Below are positions 34,270 to 42,823 of a stretch of 64,000 nt of DNA, piece by piece. The stretch is from Paraburkholderia sp. LEh10. Its GTDB lineage: Bacteria > Pseudomonadota > Gammaproteobacteria > Burkholderiales > Burkholderiaceae. The position numbers and the translations under genes are program-made. Numbering within the stretch: the stretch's first letter is position 1; each line of letters starts with the position of its first letter. The notes under the pieces are model-generated. The model saw only the letters and a program-made list of their open reading frames with translations. It was not told the origin of the DNA and did not search any database. The DNA is taken from positions 58,538-122,537 of the forward strand of contig NZ_JAGIPX010000025.1 in NCBI RefSeq assembly GCF_017814945.1, in the 5' to 3' direction.

Positions 34270-36024
34270 ATGAAACGTGAAGCGATAATCGAATGCGATG
34301 TGCTGGTGCTGGGTTCCGGCGCGGGAGGGCTGTCGGCGGCGGTCACAGCGGCGGCGCAGGGCTTGCGCGTGATCGTCGCGGAGAAGGAGGCGGAGTTGGG
34401 TGGCACGACCGCGTGGTCGGGCGGCTGGATGTGGATTCCGCGCAATCCGCTGGCGGCGCGCGCCGGCATCCGCGAAGACATCGACATGCCACGCACGTAT
34501 CTGCAGAGCGAACTTGGCGCGCGGTTCGACGCGGACAAGGCCGACGCGCTGCTCGAACGCGGGCCGGAAATGCTCGAATTTTTCGAGCAGCACACGGCGG
34601 TGCGATTCATCGACGGCAACCGCATTCCTGATTTTCACACCACGCCTGGCGCGGCCGTGGGCGGCCGCTCGGTGTGCGCGATGCCGTTCGACGGACGCGA
34701 GCTCGGCCCGCTGATCCACAAGCTGCGCGAGCCGCTGTCGGTCCTGACCATCAACGGAATGGCGCTCGCGTCGGGCCAGGACCTCGCGCACTTCTATCGC
34801 GCGACGCGTTCGCTGAAGTCCGCGTTGTATGTCACGCGGCGGCTTGCTGCATTCGGATGGCACAAGCTGCGTCATGGCCGCTCGATGCATCTTGTCAACG
34901 GCAACGCGCTCGTTGCGCGGCTGTTGAAGTCGGCAGCGGATCGCGGTGTCGATCTGCGCACGCGAGCGAAGGCGATTGCGCTGTTGCGCGATGAAACGCG
35001 GGTGACGGGCGCGCGCGTGGAGATAGAGGGCGCATTGCACGAGATACGCGCATCGCGCGGCGTCGTGCTCGCGTGCGGCGGCTTTCCGCATGATGTCGGG
35101 CGGCGCGCGAGCACCTTCGCCTATACGCCTTCGGGCCGCGAGCACTGGTCCGCCGCGCCGCGCGCGAATACGGGCGACGGCATCCGGCTCGGCGAATCGG
35201 TTGGCGCGCATTTCAACGACACACTCGATGCCCCCGCTGCGTGGGCGCCCGTGTCGCTCGTGCCGCGACGCGACGGCGACATTGCATTTCCGCATCTGAT
35301 CGAACGCGCAAAGCCCGGTGTGATTGCGGTGACGCGCGCCGGACAGCGCTTCGTCAACGAAGCGTCGTCGTATCACGACTTCATTTCCGCATTGCTCGGC
35401 ACGACGCCGGCGGGCGAAGAAGTCTGCGCGTGGCTGATCTGCGATCACCGTTTTCAGCGCCGCTATGGACTCGGGTTTTCAAAGCCGTTTCCGTTTCCCG
35501 TTTCGGCGTACGTTCGTTCCGGCTACCTCAAGCAGGGCGCGACGCTCGCCGATCTCGCGGCGGCATGCGGCATCGATCGGCAAGGGCTCGACAGCACGGT
35601 TTCGGCGTACAACGCTTATGCGAAAGACGGCTTCGATCCGCAGTTTCACAAAGGCTCCACGCCGTATAACCGTGTGCAGGGCGATGCGACACATGCGCCC
35701 AATCCATGTGTCGCGCCAATCGAAAAGGGCCCGTTTTACGCGGTCAAACTGTTGCCGGGGAGTCTCGGCACCTTCGCGGGTCTCGCCACCGACGCGAACG
35801 CGCGCGTGCTCGACGGCAACGATCATGCGATTCCCGGCCTCTATGCGGTCGGCAACGACAGCGCCAGCATGATGGGCGGCCGCTATCCGAGCGGCGGCAT
35901 CACGCTCGGTCCGGCGATGACCTTCGGCTACCTCGCGGCACTTTCTCTCGCCGGCGCAGCGCGTGACGAAACGCGCGCTGGCTCCTCCATTCACATCAAG
36001 GGACAATGCAATGACACTGTATGA
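34270..36024 (+). CDS. FAD-dependent oxidoreductase (FAD_binding_2, KstD-like)
   Basis: The 584-residue flavoprotein starts at the ATG at 34270, which has AGGAA 7 nt upstream. An ATG at 34246 lacks one and lies inside a repeat. It has VLGSGAGGLSAAVTA, EKEAELGGTTAWSGGWMW and the C-terminal VGNDSASMMGGRYPSGGITLGPAMTFG. It is paralogous to the gene at 30463 and probably performs an alpha,beta-desaturation on a cyclic substrate. Its 3' end overlaps the NIPSNAP gene by 14 nt, indicating translational coupling. Confidence 0.87.
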   Translation: MKREAIIECDVLVLGSGAGGLSAAVTAAAQGLRVIVAEKEAELGGTTAWSGGWMWIPRNPLAARAGIREDIDMPRTYLQSELGARFDADKADALLERGPEMLEFFEQHTAVRFIDGNRIPDFHTTPGAAVGGRSVCAMPFDGRELGPLIHKLREPLSVLTINGMALASGQDLAHFYRATRSLKSALYVTRRLAAFGWHKLRHGRSMHLVNGNALVARLLKSAADRGVDLRTRAKAIALLRDETRVTGARVEIEGALHEIRASRGVVLACGGFPHDVGRRASTFAYTPSGREHWSAAPRANTGDGIRLGESVGAHFNDTLDAPAAWAPVSLVPRRDGDIAFPHLIERAKPGVIAVTRAGQRFVNEASSYHDFISALLGTTPAGEEVCAWLICDHRFQRRYGLGFSKPFPFPVSAYVRSGYLKQGATLADLAAACGIDRQGLDSTVSAYNAYAKDGFDPQFHKGSTPYNRVQGDATHAPNPCVAPIEKGPFYAVKLLPGSLGTFAGLATDANARVLDGNDHAIPGLYAVGNDSASMMGGRYPSGGITLGPAMTFGYLAALSLAGAARDETRAGSSIHIKGQCNDTV

Positions 36025-36622
36025 CACGGTCACGCTCACGGTAAAAATCGGCACGAATGCGCAGGTGTTCGAGGGCATCCAGGCGAGCGGCAATCAGCCT
36101 GGATCGACGCTGCTCGGCTGCTGGTACTCGGATATCGGCGCGCTCGGCAAAGTGATGGTGCTGCGCGGCTTCGAATCGGAAGCGGCGCTCGTCAACGAGC
36201 GCAAGCGCTTGTTGCTGGAGGGCAATCCATTCCGCTGCGGCGAGTTTATCGATGACGTGCAAGCGGAAAGCTACGCGCTCTTTCCGTTTTTGCCGCCGAT
36301 CGAGCCCGCCGTGCATGGCGGCATCTATGAAACGCGCGTGTATGGCACGAAGCTCGCGAGCCTTCAGCATACGATCGACGCATGGGAAAAAGCCGTCCCC
36401 GAGCGGACGAAGCGCTCGCGGCTCGTCGGCGCGATGTATTCTCTCGACGGCAACGTGCCGCGCTTTCTGAACATCTGGCCGTATGCGAGCGTCGACGAGC
36501 GGTCGCGGGTTCGCGCGCAAGCCGTGAAGGATGGCATCTGGCCGCCGAAGGGCGGACCCGCGCATCTGACGACGATGGAGTCGACGATCTATATGCCCGC
36601 GCCGTTTTCGCCGCTGCGCTAA
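36011..36622 (+). CDS. NIPSNAP family protein
   Basis: The 203-residue product contains two NIPSNAP/dimeric-alpha-beta-barrel repeats: about residues 1-95 (YDTVTLTVKIGTNAQVFE... VLRGFESEAALVNERKRLL) and 100-203 (IYETRVYGTKLASLQHTIDAWEKAVPERTKRSRLVGAM). These small folds often accompany flavoprotein oxidoreductases in catabolic clusters, perhaps as monooxygenase-like partners. The overlap with the upstream flavoprotein gene supports joint action. The start at 36011 follows AAGGGA. Confidence 0.8.
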   Translation: MTLYDTVTLTVKIGTNAQVFEGIQASGNQPGSTLLGCWYSDIGALGKVMVLRGFESEAALVNERKRLLLEGNPFRCGEFIDDVQAESYALFPFLPPIEPAVHGGIYETRVYGTKLASLQHTIDAWEKAVPERTKRSRLVGAMYSLDGNVPRFLNIWPYASVDERSRVRAQAVKDGIWPPKGGPAHLTTMESTIYMPAPFSPLR

Positions 36623-36635
36623 GCGGTTTCGTCAA

Positions 36636-36654
36636 CGCGGAATACGATTCGGAT
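36636..36654. promoter_or_regulatory. Candidate IclR operator, site 3 (weak)
   Basis: CGCGGAATACGATTCGGAT shares the GGAAT-N3-ATTC core with sites 1 and 2 and lies 14 bp before the start at 36669. Confidence 0.35.
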
Positions 36655-36668
36655 ACGAGGACATAATC

Positions 36669-37511
36669 ATGACTCAAGCTCACGCGCGCGCAATGTCGCT
36701 ATCGGCGCTGACCGTGCTCGAACTCACGCCGCCGCAGATGGTTCAATGCGCGGCCGATGCTGGCTACGATTTCGTCGGCCTGCGCTTGCTGCCGGCAACG
36801 GACCATGAGGTGCGGCACGAAATCGTCGGCGATACGCCGCTCAAGCGCGAAACGCTCGCCGCGTTGAAGGGCACGGGCGTGCGCGTGCTCGATGTCGAAA
36901 TACTGCGGCTCAGGCCCGACACCGATGTGGCGTCGTACGAGCCGATGCTCGCGACAGCCGCCGAGTTCGGCGCGCAATATGTGCTCGTGGCGGGCAACGA
37001 CCCCGACGAAGCGCGCACGGTCGAGCGGCTCGGCCAGTTGTGCGATATCGCGGCGCCGCTGGGACTCACGCCGTCGCTCGAACCGATGCCGTGGACGGAT
37101 GTGAAGAACATCACGCAAGCTGCGCGCATCGTGAATGCGACGGGCAAGCGCAATACGGGGCTCATCATCGATCCGATTCACTTCGACCGTGCGGCTTCGT
37201 CGCTGGACGAGTTGCGCGCGCTACCGCGCGAGTACTTCGGCTATGTGCAGTTTTGCGATGCACCCGCCGAACGGCCCACCGATCTCGATACGCTGCTATT
37301 CCAGGCGCGCTGCGAACGGCTGGTTCCGGGGGAAGGAGGTCTCGATCTCGTGGGCATTCTGCGGGCGCTGCCGGAACATTTGCCCGTGAGCATCGAAGTG
37401 CCCACGCAGCACTGGGCAAAGACGACGAGCGCAGTGGTTCGTGCTCGACGTTTGCGCGAAGCGACGCTCGCGGTCATCGAGCGGGCGTCCTCCGTCAGCA
37501 GGGCGAGCTGA
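36669..37511 (+). CDS. TIM-barrel sugar phosphate isomerase/epimerase-like enzyme
   Basis: The 280-residue AP-endonuclease-2 superfamily barrel shows VGLRLLPATDHE, DVEILRLRPDTD, LEPMPWTDVKN, IDPIHFDR, VQFCDAP and SIEVPT. Its metal-ligand-like Glu, Asp, His and Glu are spaced as in xylose isomerase-like enzymes. The superfamily includes 3-dehydroshikimate dehydratases of catabolic quinate/shikimate pathways. With a shikimate-dehydrogenase-like gene in the cluster that activity is a reasonable hypothesis. 2-Keto-inositol dehydratase-like or epimerase activity is the alternative. Confidence 0.75.
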   Translation: MTQAHARAMSLSALTVLELTPPQMVQCAADAGYDFVGLRLLPATDHEVRHEIVGDTPLKRETLAALKGTGVRVLDVEILRLRPDTDVASYEPMLATAAEFGAQYVLVAGNDPDEARTVERLGQLCDIAAPLGLTPSLEPMPWTDVKNITQAARIVNATGKRNTGLIIDPIHFDRAASSLDELRALPREYFGYVQFCDAPAERPTDLDTLLFQARCERLVPGEGGLDLVGILRALPEHLPVSIEVPTQHWAKTTSAVVRARRLREATLAVIERASSVSRAS

Positions 37512-37559
37512 GCGTAACGACCGCTGAGCGAGCTTTCGCAGCCGCGCAAATTCGCTTGA

Positions 37560-37585
37560 ATTCCAGTGTGGAATCGTGTTCTCAT
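37560..37585. promoter_or_regulatory. Candidate IclR autoregulatory sites
   Basis: ATTCCA-GTG-TGGAAT (37560-37574) is a perfect inverted repeat. Overlapping it, TGTGGAATCGTGTTCTCAT (37567-37585) matches the site-2 palindrome at 13 of 19 positions. Both lie 32-57 bp before the IclR start. Confidence 0.5.
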
Positions 37586-37616
37586 TTGCGTACGACTGTT
37601 TGAATGAGAGTACAAC

Positions 37617-38471
37617 ATGGCAGGCAACCTGGAGCGGGCGCTGGCAGTGCTCGAACTGCTGGCGAAGAACGGCGGCCGCATGCCGCTTGCGGCGATCGCC
37701 GACACGCTCGATATTCCGCGCAGCGGCACGCATCGTCTGCTGTCGATGCTGATCGAAGAAGGCTTCGTGCGTCAGGACGAGGACCATGGCGAATACATGC
37801 TGGCGCTGAAGCTGGTATCGCTGGCGCTGATCTATCTGTCGACGAGCGGCGTGTTCGATATTTCGCAACCCGTGCTCGACAGGCTCGCGGAGACGTCGGG
37901 CGAACTTGCGCGGCTGGGTGTCGTCGAGGACGATCACATCACGTTCGTGGGCAAGGCGCAGGGCGCAAAATCGGGGCTGCGCTACGATCCCGACATGGGT
38001 AGCCAGCCGCCGCTGCATTGCACGGCGAGCGGGCAGGCGTGGCTTTCCACGCTATCGGATGAACGAGCGATCGAACTCGTATCGAAACAGGGCGGGCTTG
38101 CGGCGAAGTCGCAAAACGCGCCTCGCGCGCCGAAGACGATTCAGCAGTTCCTCAAAGATCTGAACGGCGCGCGGCAACGCGGCTACGGCGTTGCAATCGA
38201 AACCTACGAGGCGGGCATGACGTCGATTGCGGCGCCTGTGCGCAATCCCGTGACGGAAGAAGTGGTGGGTATCGTCAGTCTCGCCGGGCCGACGAGCCGT
38301 CTGCCGGAGTCGCGTTTGAAGGAACTGGCGCCGTCGTTGCTGAGCGCGGCGTCGGATATGGGCGCGGCGACGTTGAGTTCGCCGTATTTCAAGCGCGCGT
38401 CGCCCGTTGTGGTAGTGGAGAAAAAGCCCGCCGACGTGAAGAAACGCGGCCGGTCTGCCGTCAAGGCTTAG
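37617..38471 (+). CDS. IclR-family transcriptional regulator
   Basis: The 284-residue regulator has an N-terminal winged HTH (NLERALAVLELLAKNGGRMPLAAIADTLDIPRSGTHRLLSML) and a C-terminal GAF-like effector domain with LHCTASGQAWL, TYEAGMTSIAAPV and VGIVSLAGP. A basic tail (KKRGRSAVKA) follows. It ends the cluster that begins at 30463 and is preceded by the same motif found before the other units, which suggests that it controls them and itself. The effector is unknown. Confidence 0.9.
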   Translation: MAGNLERALAVLELLAKNGGRMPLAAIADTLDIPRSGTHRLLSMLIEEGFVRQDEDHGEYMLALKLVSLALIYLSTSGVFDISQPVLDRLAETSGELARLGVVEDDHITFVGKAQGAKSGLRYDPDMGSQPPLHCTASGQAWLSTLSDERAIELVSKQGGLAAKSQNAPRAPKTIQQFLKDLNGARQRGYGVAIETYEAGMTSIAAPVRNPVTEEVVGIVSLAGPTSRLPESRLKELAPSLLSAASDMGAATLSSPYFKRASPVVVVEKKPADVKKRGRSAVKA

Positions 38472-38494
38472 TGTGCTGCCGGAAGACAGCTTTT

Positions 38495-38528
38495 GACAGT
38501 GCTTGCGACGAATGCCGCGAGCACTGTC
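38495..38528. terminator. Bidirectional hairpin between convergent genes
   Basis: GACAGTGCTTGCG and CGCGAGCACTGTC form a 13-bp stem (one T-G pair) with an 8-nt loop, between the IclR stop (38471) and the VOC stop (38539). There is no strong T-tract on either side. Confidence 0.55.
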
Positions 38529-38538
38529 TGCGAGGCTG

Positions 38539-39036
38539 TCAGTCGATTGACGAACGCACGGGCGGCTGAAGGAACTCGAGTGTGACCCCGTCCGGCCCTC
38601 GCACATAGACGAGCCTCAACCCGTCACGCTCGCCGCCTTCGACGCATTGTGGCGGCCCAACGGGAATCCATCCATCTTTCTTGATTCGTTCGAGCAGCGC
38701 GTCGAGGTCGTCCACGTACAGCGCAATATGGATGAAGCCTGCGTCGGAGGCGCGTGCGTTGACGGTCGATCGGTCCGCTGGCGAGTGATATTGCAACAGC
38801 TCGATCTTGTGCCCGTAGCCTTCGACCATTGCAAGGCTCAATGATGCACCTTCAACTCCGACGAGATTTTCGATGAACCCATCGTTTTCGAAATCCCACG
38901 TGTAGAGATGCCGGAAGCCCAGCGTGCCGACCCAGAAATCGAGCGAATCCGCCAGCGACGAAACGGTTATTCCAGTGTGATCGACGTGCATTATCCTGAA
39001 CGGACGGACACCGTCTGCGCCTGTTGCCGAAGTCAT
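38539..39036 (-). CDS. VOC family (glyoxalase/extradiol dioxygenase-like) protein
   Basis: The 165-residue vicinal-oxygen-chelate fold has HVDHTGITVSSLADSLDFWVGTLGF, the paired HIALYVDDLDALLERIKKDG and YVRGPDGVTLEFLQ. His and Glu metal ligands are in the expected strands. The start at 39036 follows AAGGAGC and overlaps the upstream hydrolase stop by 4 nt (ATGA). Function could be lactoylglutathione lyase-like or ring cleavage; the coupling to an alpha/beta hydrolase resembles dioxygenase-hydrolase pairs in aromatic degradation. Confidence 0.8.
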   Translation of the reverse strand: MTSATGADGVRPFRIMHVDHTGITVSSLADSLDFWVGTLGFRHLYTWDFENDGFIENLVGVEGASLSLAMVEGYGHKIELLQYHSPADRSTVNARASDAGFIHIALYVDDLDALLERIKKDGWIPVGPPQCVEGGERDGLRLVYVRGPDGVTLEFLQPPVRSSID

Positions 39037-39896
39037 GCTTGCTCCTTGCCAGTGCGCTTCCAGAATGTCAGCAGTTCTTGCACGATGAATTCCGTTTTTT
39101 CTTCGAAAACCCAATGGCCACATGCTTCGATTACGCCGCCGCTTGCATCGGCTGAGATCGCTTTCGCGCTATCGAAGCAATGCGACCCGAACGAATGGCT
39201 TCCGCCCCATGCGAGCATGGGTACTTTCAGCTTTTCTTTGGCCAACTCTGCCGTCTGCTCGGCCATCTGAGGGATGTAGCCATAGTGGTTCAGGCTTGCG
39301 CGCAGGTTTCCGGGCTGCTTCATCTGCGTGACATAGCGCTGTACTTCATCCTCTGGAATCGCATCGGGGTTATAAGCAAAGTCGCGAAAGAAGTGACGTA
39401 AATAGGCCTCTTCTCGCCCTTCGACAAGAAAGCGCGTGATGTCCATATTCATATGCATGCCAAGATGCCAATACTGCACGCGGGGATCGACGTATCCCGG
39501 GAAGTCCAGACCGAAGAACGGTGTCTCGATCGTGGACAGGGACAGCGCGCGGTTGCCGGCCATGTACGCCAGCGCTACCGACGGCGGGCCGCCGAGATCG
39601 TGGCTGAGAATGTGAAAGCGATCGACGTCTTCTACTTCCAGCAGTTCGAGTATGTCTTGGGCGATCGTTTTGGGTTCGTAGCCGGAGAACGGCTTGTCGC
39701 TGTCCGCGTACCCACGGAGGTCGGGGACGATGAAGCGGTATTTGTCGCCGGCGCCGTCGATGATCGGAAGAAACTCCCTGTGATTCTGGGGCCAGCCGTG
39801 CAGAGCGATGACAACAGGACCAGAAGGATTTCCGGCCGTAATGTAGTGGAGGGTAACGCCGTTTACCTTGGCCCGCTTGCTTGTCACTTTTTCCAT
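39033..39896 (-). CDS. Alpha/beta hydrolase (epoxide hydrolase/haloalkane dehalogenase-like)
   Basis: The 287-residue hydrolase has the oxyanion motif HGWPQNHRE, the nucleophile Asp in SHDLGGPPS, the loop PDLRGYADSDKP and the catalytic His in ACGHWVFEE. An Asp nucleophile points to epoxide hydrolase or dehalogenase chemistry rather than esterase. It lacks the WHWFF pocket of the haloacetate enzyme at 15991. It is coupled to the VOC gene by a 4-nt overlap. A 257-bp gap separates it from the SDR upstream. Confidence 0.82.
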   Translation of the reverse strand: MEKVTSKRAKVNGVTLHYITAGNPSGPVVIALHGWPQNHREFLPIIDGAGDKYRFIVPDLRGYADSDKPFSGYEPKTIAQDILELLEVEDVDRFHILSHDLGGPPSVALAYMAGNRALSLSTIETPFFGLDFPGYVDPRVQYWHLGMHMNMDITRFLVEGREEAYLRHFFRDFAYNPDAIPEDEVQRYVTQMKQPGNLRASLNHYGYIPQMAEQTAELAKEKLKVPMLAWGGSHSFGSHCFDSAKAISADASGGVIEACGHWVFEEKTEFIVQELLTFWKRTGKEQA

Positions 39897-40153
39897 GATC
39901 GCTCCTGTCGAGTAGAAGTGCCGAAAGAAGACTCGGCGTTGGTGATTGACGGCAGTCGTGGCTGCCGCTGCTCAAACGGACTCACTGTCGAAGGGTTAGG
40001 CGTATGCGGCTACGGAAATGTCCTCACGGTCCTGAATGATCGATGAGGAGGAAAGAGGTCGACATACGGTGGCGACACGCATTCGCAAAAGGAACGGCGC
40101 GCGTTTGCGCCGTGAGTCGCCACCGCAATCGGACATGGGAACGGATTAGACGG

Positions 40154-40900
40154 TTACGCGTTGAAGCCGCCGTCGATGGTCAGGCTCGCGCCTGTCACGA
40201 AGCCCGCTTCCGGGCTGGCCACATAGGCGACCATGCCTGCTATCTCTTCGGCTGTCGCATGACGCCCAATGGCCATGATGCCGTGGAGAGCCGTTGCGAA
40301 CTCGCCCGACTCCGGGTTCATGTCGGTATTGACGGGGCCGGGCTGAACGTTGTTGACCGTGATGCCCTTCGGTCCGAGGTCACGCGCGAGGCCTTGCACG
40401 AGGCCTAGCAGAGCGGACTTGCTCATCGCGTATGCGCTGGCGCCCGGGAACGGAATACGCTCTGCGTTGCAGCTGCCGATGTTGATGATCCGTCCGCCCT
40501 GACCCATATGAGGCAAGACTGCCTTTGCACCAACGAACACGGCTCGCACGTTCACGGCAACAGTCTTGTCGAAGTCCTCAAGCGAGTAGCTGTCGATCGT
40601 GCCCATCAGCAGTACGCCGGCGTTGTTGACGAGAATATCGATCTTGCCCAGAACGCGTGCCGCTTCGTCGATAGCGGCAGTGAGTGCGGACGAATCGGCG
40701 ACGTCCGCCTTAAATGCGATTGCGCGACCACCGTTTTTTTCAATCTCCGCGACAAGCTGGGTCGCGCCCGCGGCCGAGCTCTGATAGGTGAAGGCGACAG
40801 CCGCACCTTCATTGGCAAGACGACGGACGATCGCGGCCCCGATACCACGCGCGCCGCCCGTGACGAACGCAACCTTCTGCGAAAGACGTGTTTCCATCAT
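40154..40900 (-). CDS. Short-chain dehydrogenase/reductase
   Basis: The 248-residue classical SDR has TGGARGIG, NNAG, the active Ser in NIGSCN and a complete YAMSK, and ends with IDGGFNA. All catalytic residues are present. It probably reduces a ketone or quinone-type substrate with NADPH. It follows the ABM gene by 20 bp in the TetR-divergent operon. Confidence 0.9.
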   Translation of the reverse strand: MMETRLSQKVAFVTGGARGIGAAIVRRLANEGAAVAFTYQSSAAGATQLVAEIEKNGGRAIAFKADVADSSALTAAIDEAARVLGKIDILVNNAGVLLMGTIDSYSLEDFDKTVAVNVRAVFVGAKAVLPHMGQGGRIINIGSCNAERIPFPGASAYAMSKSALLGLVQGLARDLGPKGITVNNVQPGPVNTDMNPESGEFATALHGIMAIGRHATAEEIAGMVAYVASPEAGFVTGASLTIDGGFNA

Positions 40901-40920
40901 GAAGCTCCTTTAATAACGAT

Positions 40921-41244
40921 TTACTTGGCTTTGCGCTCGTAACCACGAACAGGTTCGAGCCATTCGAATCTCCGCTCCGCTTTCAAAAGATTCTTCAGTT
41001 TGCCTTCGTAATCGACGCGGTAGGCTTTCTTCAGGTGATAGTCCTGGAAGTATTGCGCGCTGCAAGCCCAGGTCTCATACAGAACGAGCGTGTCGGGGTC
41101 GTCCGTGGAGCGGTGCAGGTAGGTGTTGACGAAATCCGGTTCGTTCGACATTTCGTCGAGCACCTTCACGAGGCTCGAATAAAGCTCTTCACGCGCTTCG
41201 GGCTTGCCAGGCAAATGGACGATGAATGAAATGTTTTGAGTCAT
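40921..41244 (-). CDS. Putative quinol monooxygenase (ABM domain)
   Basis: The 107-residue ABM-family protein of YgiN type has NISFIVHLPGKPEAREELYSSLVKVLDEM, NTYLHRSTDDPDTLVLYETW and YFQDYHLKKAYRV. In the family it oxidises quinols or similar polyphenols. It lies between a flavodoxin-like quinone reductase gene and an SDR, which supports a quinone or aromatic redox role. GGAG lies 5 nt before the ATG. Confidence 0.82.
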   Translation of the reverse strand: MTQNISFIVHLPGKPEAREELYSSLVKVLDEMSNEPDFVNTYLHRSTDDPDTLVLYETWACSAQYFQDYHLKKAYRVDYEGKLKNLLKAERRFEWLEPVRGYERKAK

Positions 41245-41267
41245 GGTCAGGCTCCTGAATTTGAGTG

Positions 41268-41894
41268 TTAAACCGTCGTCTCGGCAGCGTTGAGCAGCGT
41301 GCGGCCAGCGGCAAGTTGCGAGGCCACTTCCGCGACGCGGGCGCCGAGAAATTCCGCGGTGCGCAGATCGGCATCGGGAGGTGTGACGTCGGCGCTTTCG
41401 TCCGCGTTCGATTGCGCAGCAGCGCCCAGGAAAAAGCCGTGCCGGTTCAGCGTGTCCTCAGTCGACTTCGAATGATTGTGTCCCGGCGGAAGTCCGAGGT
41501 TGACCCAGTGCATCCGATGCTGCGCAGCGAAGATCGCGATCTGCTGAAGCGTGGCCAGTTTGTCGCCTGAGCGTGAAGCCGCATTCGTGAATCCGGCTGC
41601 GACCTTGTCGGCCCACTTGCTTCCCTTTGCGAACACATGGCGGGACGTCGCATCCATGAACTTCTTGAACTCAGCCGATGCGCTTCCCATGTAAGTGGGC
41701 GCACCGAAAATGATTGCGTCCACCTGTTCGAGGATGCCCCAATATCCGTCGATATCCTCGACGCCGATCAGAAGGCTCTCCGTGCCTTCGACGCTTGCCG
41801 CACCTCGGGCTACGGCATCCGCGACTTTTCGCGTGTGCCCATAGCCACTGTGATAGACGACGGCGACACGGGTTCCTTCAAAACCTTTCGACAT
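41268..41894 (-). CDS. Flavodoxin-like NAD(P)H:quinone oxidoreductase (WrbA-related)
   Basis: The 208-residue flavodoxin fold has the FMN-binding YHSGYGHTRKVADAV, IIFGAPTYMGS and a WVNLGLPPGHNH segment. It is longer than flavodoxin and close to WrbA-type quinone reductases, which reduce quinones by two electrons. The start at 41894 follows GGAGC. It is the first gene of the minus-strand set and is divergent from the TetR regulator. Confidence 0.85.
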   Translation of the reverse strand: MSKGFEGTRVAVVYHSGYGHTRKVADAVARGAASVEGTESLLIGVEDIDGYWGILEQVDAIIFGAPTYMGSASAEFKKFMDATSRHVFAKGSKWADKVAAGFTNAASRSGDKLATLQQIAIFAAQHRMHWVNLGLPPGHNHSKSTEDTLNRHGFFLGAAAQSNADESADVTPPDADLRTAEFLGARVAEVASQLAAGRTLLNAAETTV

Positions 41895-41944
41895 GATCTG
41901 CTCCAATGTTGACGTCACAGCCGGTGACGATTGACGGCATTATG

Positions 41945-42069
41945 GACCAAGCGGTTTTGAATGTCGTTCGAAGGGAACGTATGGAGACGTTCGATATCGT
42001 CGAACGAGGTGTCGCCCGCCTCGTACCAGACTGACTGTGGTTTGAAGGTCGTTTGGAAACCGTTTGGTC
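41945..42069. promoter_or_regulatory. Paired TetR operator candidates in divergent promoter
   Basis: GACCAAGCGGTTT (41945-41957) and AAACCGTTTGGTC (42057-42069) are inverted copies (12 of 13 matching) about 100 bp apart. One is close to each divergent gene, flavodoxin-like and TetR. Confidence 0.5.
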
Positions 42070-42098
42070 TACAATAATGGCTGATCGAGGAAACGGAA

Positions 42099-42686
42099 AT
42101 GGCACGTCCAAGAGAGTTCGACGAAGATGAGGTTTTGCAGCAGGCGTTACACGTGTTCTGGGAAAAGGGCTACGACGCGGCGTCGCTAGCGGATCTTCAG
42201 GAAGCAACGGGACTCACGAAGTCCAGCTTGTATAAAGCATTTGAAAGCAAAGAAGGGCTCTTTCGCAGGGTTCTCGATCGATACAACCGCGATCATCTGG
42301 CATTCCGCGTGCGCGCCCTGGCGCAGCCGACGCCGAGGCTGATCGCTGAATCCCTGCTCGACGGGATCGTCGATCTTCATACGGGAAAACACACGCCGTC
42401 CGGCTGTCTCGTGACACTGTCAGCGCTTGCGTGCAGCGCTGATGCGCGCCCGCTCAGCGAGGAACTGTCGGCAAGCCGCAATGAATTCGAGCGGCGCCTG
42501 CGCGAGCGCTTCGAATCGGTAAAGGGGGCTGGACGGCTGCCGGAGGGCATGACCCCTCACGATGCGGCAGCCTTCATATCCACCTTCATTCAGGGCCTGG
42601 CCGTGCAGGCAAGAGGAGGCGCGACGCGTCGTCAGCTTCGCCAACTGGTGGCCGCCGTGTTGAAAAGCTGGCCCGTCGACGCCTGA
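42099..42686 (+). CDS. TetR-family transcriptional regulator
   Basis: The 195-residue repressor has an N-terminal HTH (VLQQALHVFWEKGYDAASLADLQEATGLTKSSLYKAFESKEGLF) and an all-helical ligand domain with a TetR_C-like GCLVTLSALACS segment. It is of the AcuR/YcdC-like length. It is divergent from the quinone-reductase/ABM/SDR genes, its probable targets. A quinone or electrophile effector is plausible, given those enzymes. Confidence 0.9.
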   Translation: MARPREFDEDEVLQQALHVFWEKGYDAASLADLQEATGLTKSSLYKAFESKEGLFRRVLDRYNRDHLAFRVRALAQPTPRLIAESLLDGIVDLHTGKHTPSGCLVTLSALACSADARPLSEELSASRNEFERRLRERFESVKGAGRLPEGMTPHDAAAFISTFIQGLAVQARGGATRRQLRQLVAAVLKSWPVDA

Positions 42687-42801
42687 TCTCCATGCCCGCT
42701 TGGCGCCGGTTTGCGCAAAGCGCGACCTCGCCTGCACGAGGAAGTCGCCGAGGCGCTGCGGCGCGACGTTTCGAATTCAGCGGAAAAACAGGCCTGAAAT
42801 G

Positions 42802-42823
42802 AAAAAACGCCCGCAAGGGGCGT
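42802..42823 (-). terminator. Rho-independent terminator on the minus strand
   Basis: Read on the minus strand, ACGCCC pairs with GGGCGT around a 5-nt loop and is followed by TTTTTT. It lies about 280 bp after the porin stop and is the best candidate for ending the porin transcript. Confidence 0.7.

Noticed and set aside
34231..35448. Minus-strand ORF of 405 codons
   Set aside because: Antisense to the KstD-like flavoprotein; Arg/His-rich shadow.
38495..38528. Hairpin considered as a small RNA
   Set aside because: It sits between convergent stops and fits a terminator better; no promoter is visible.
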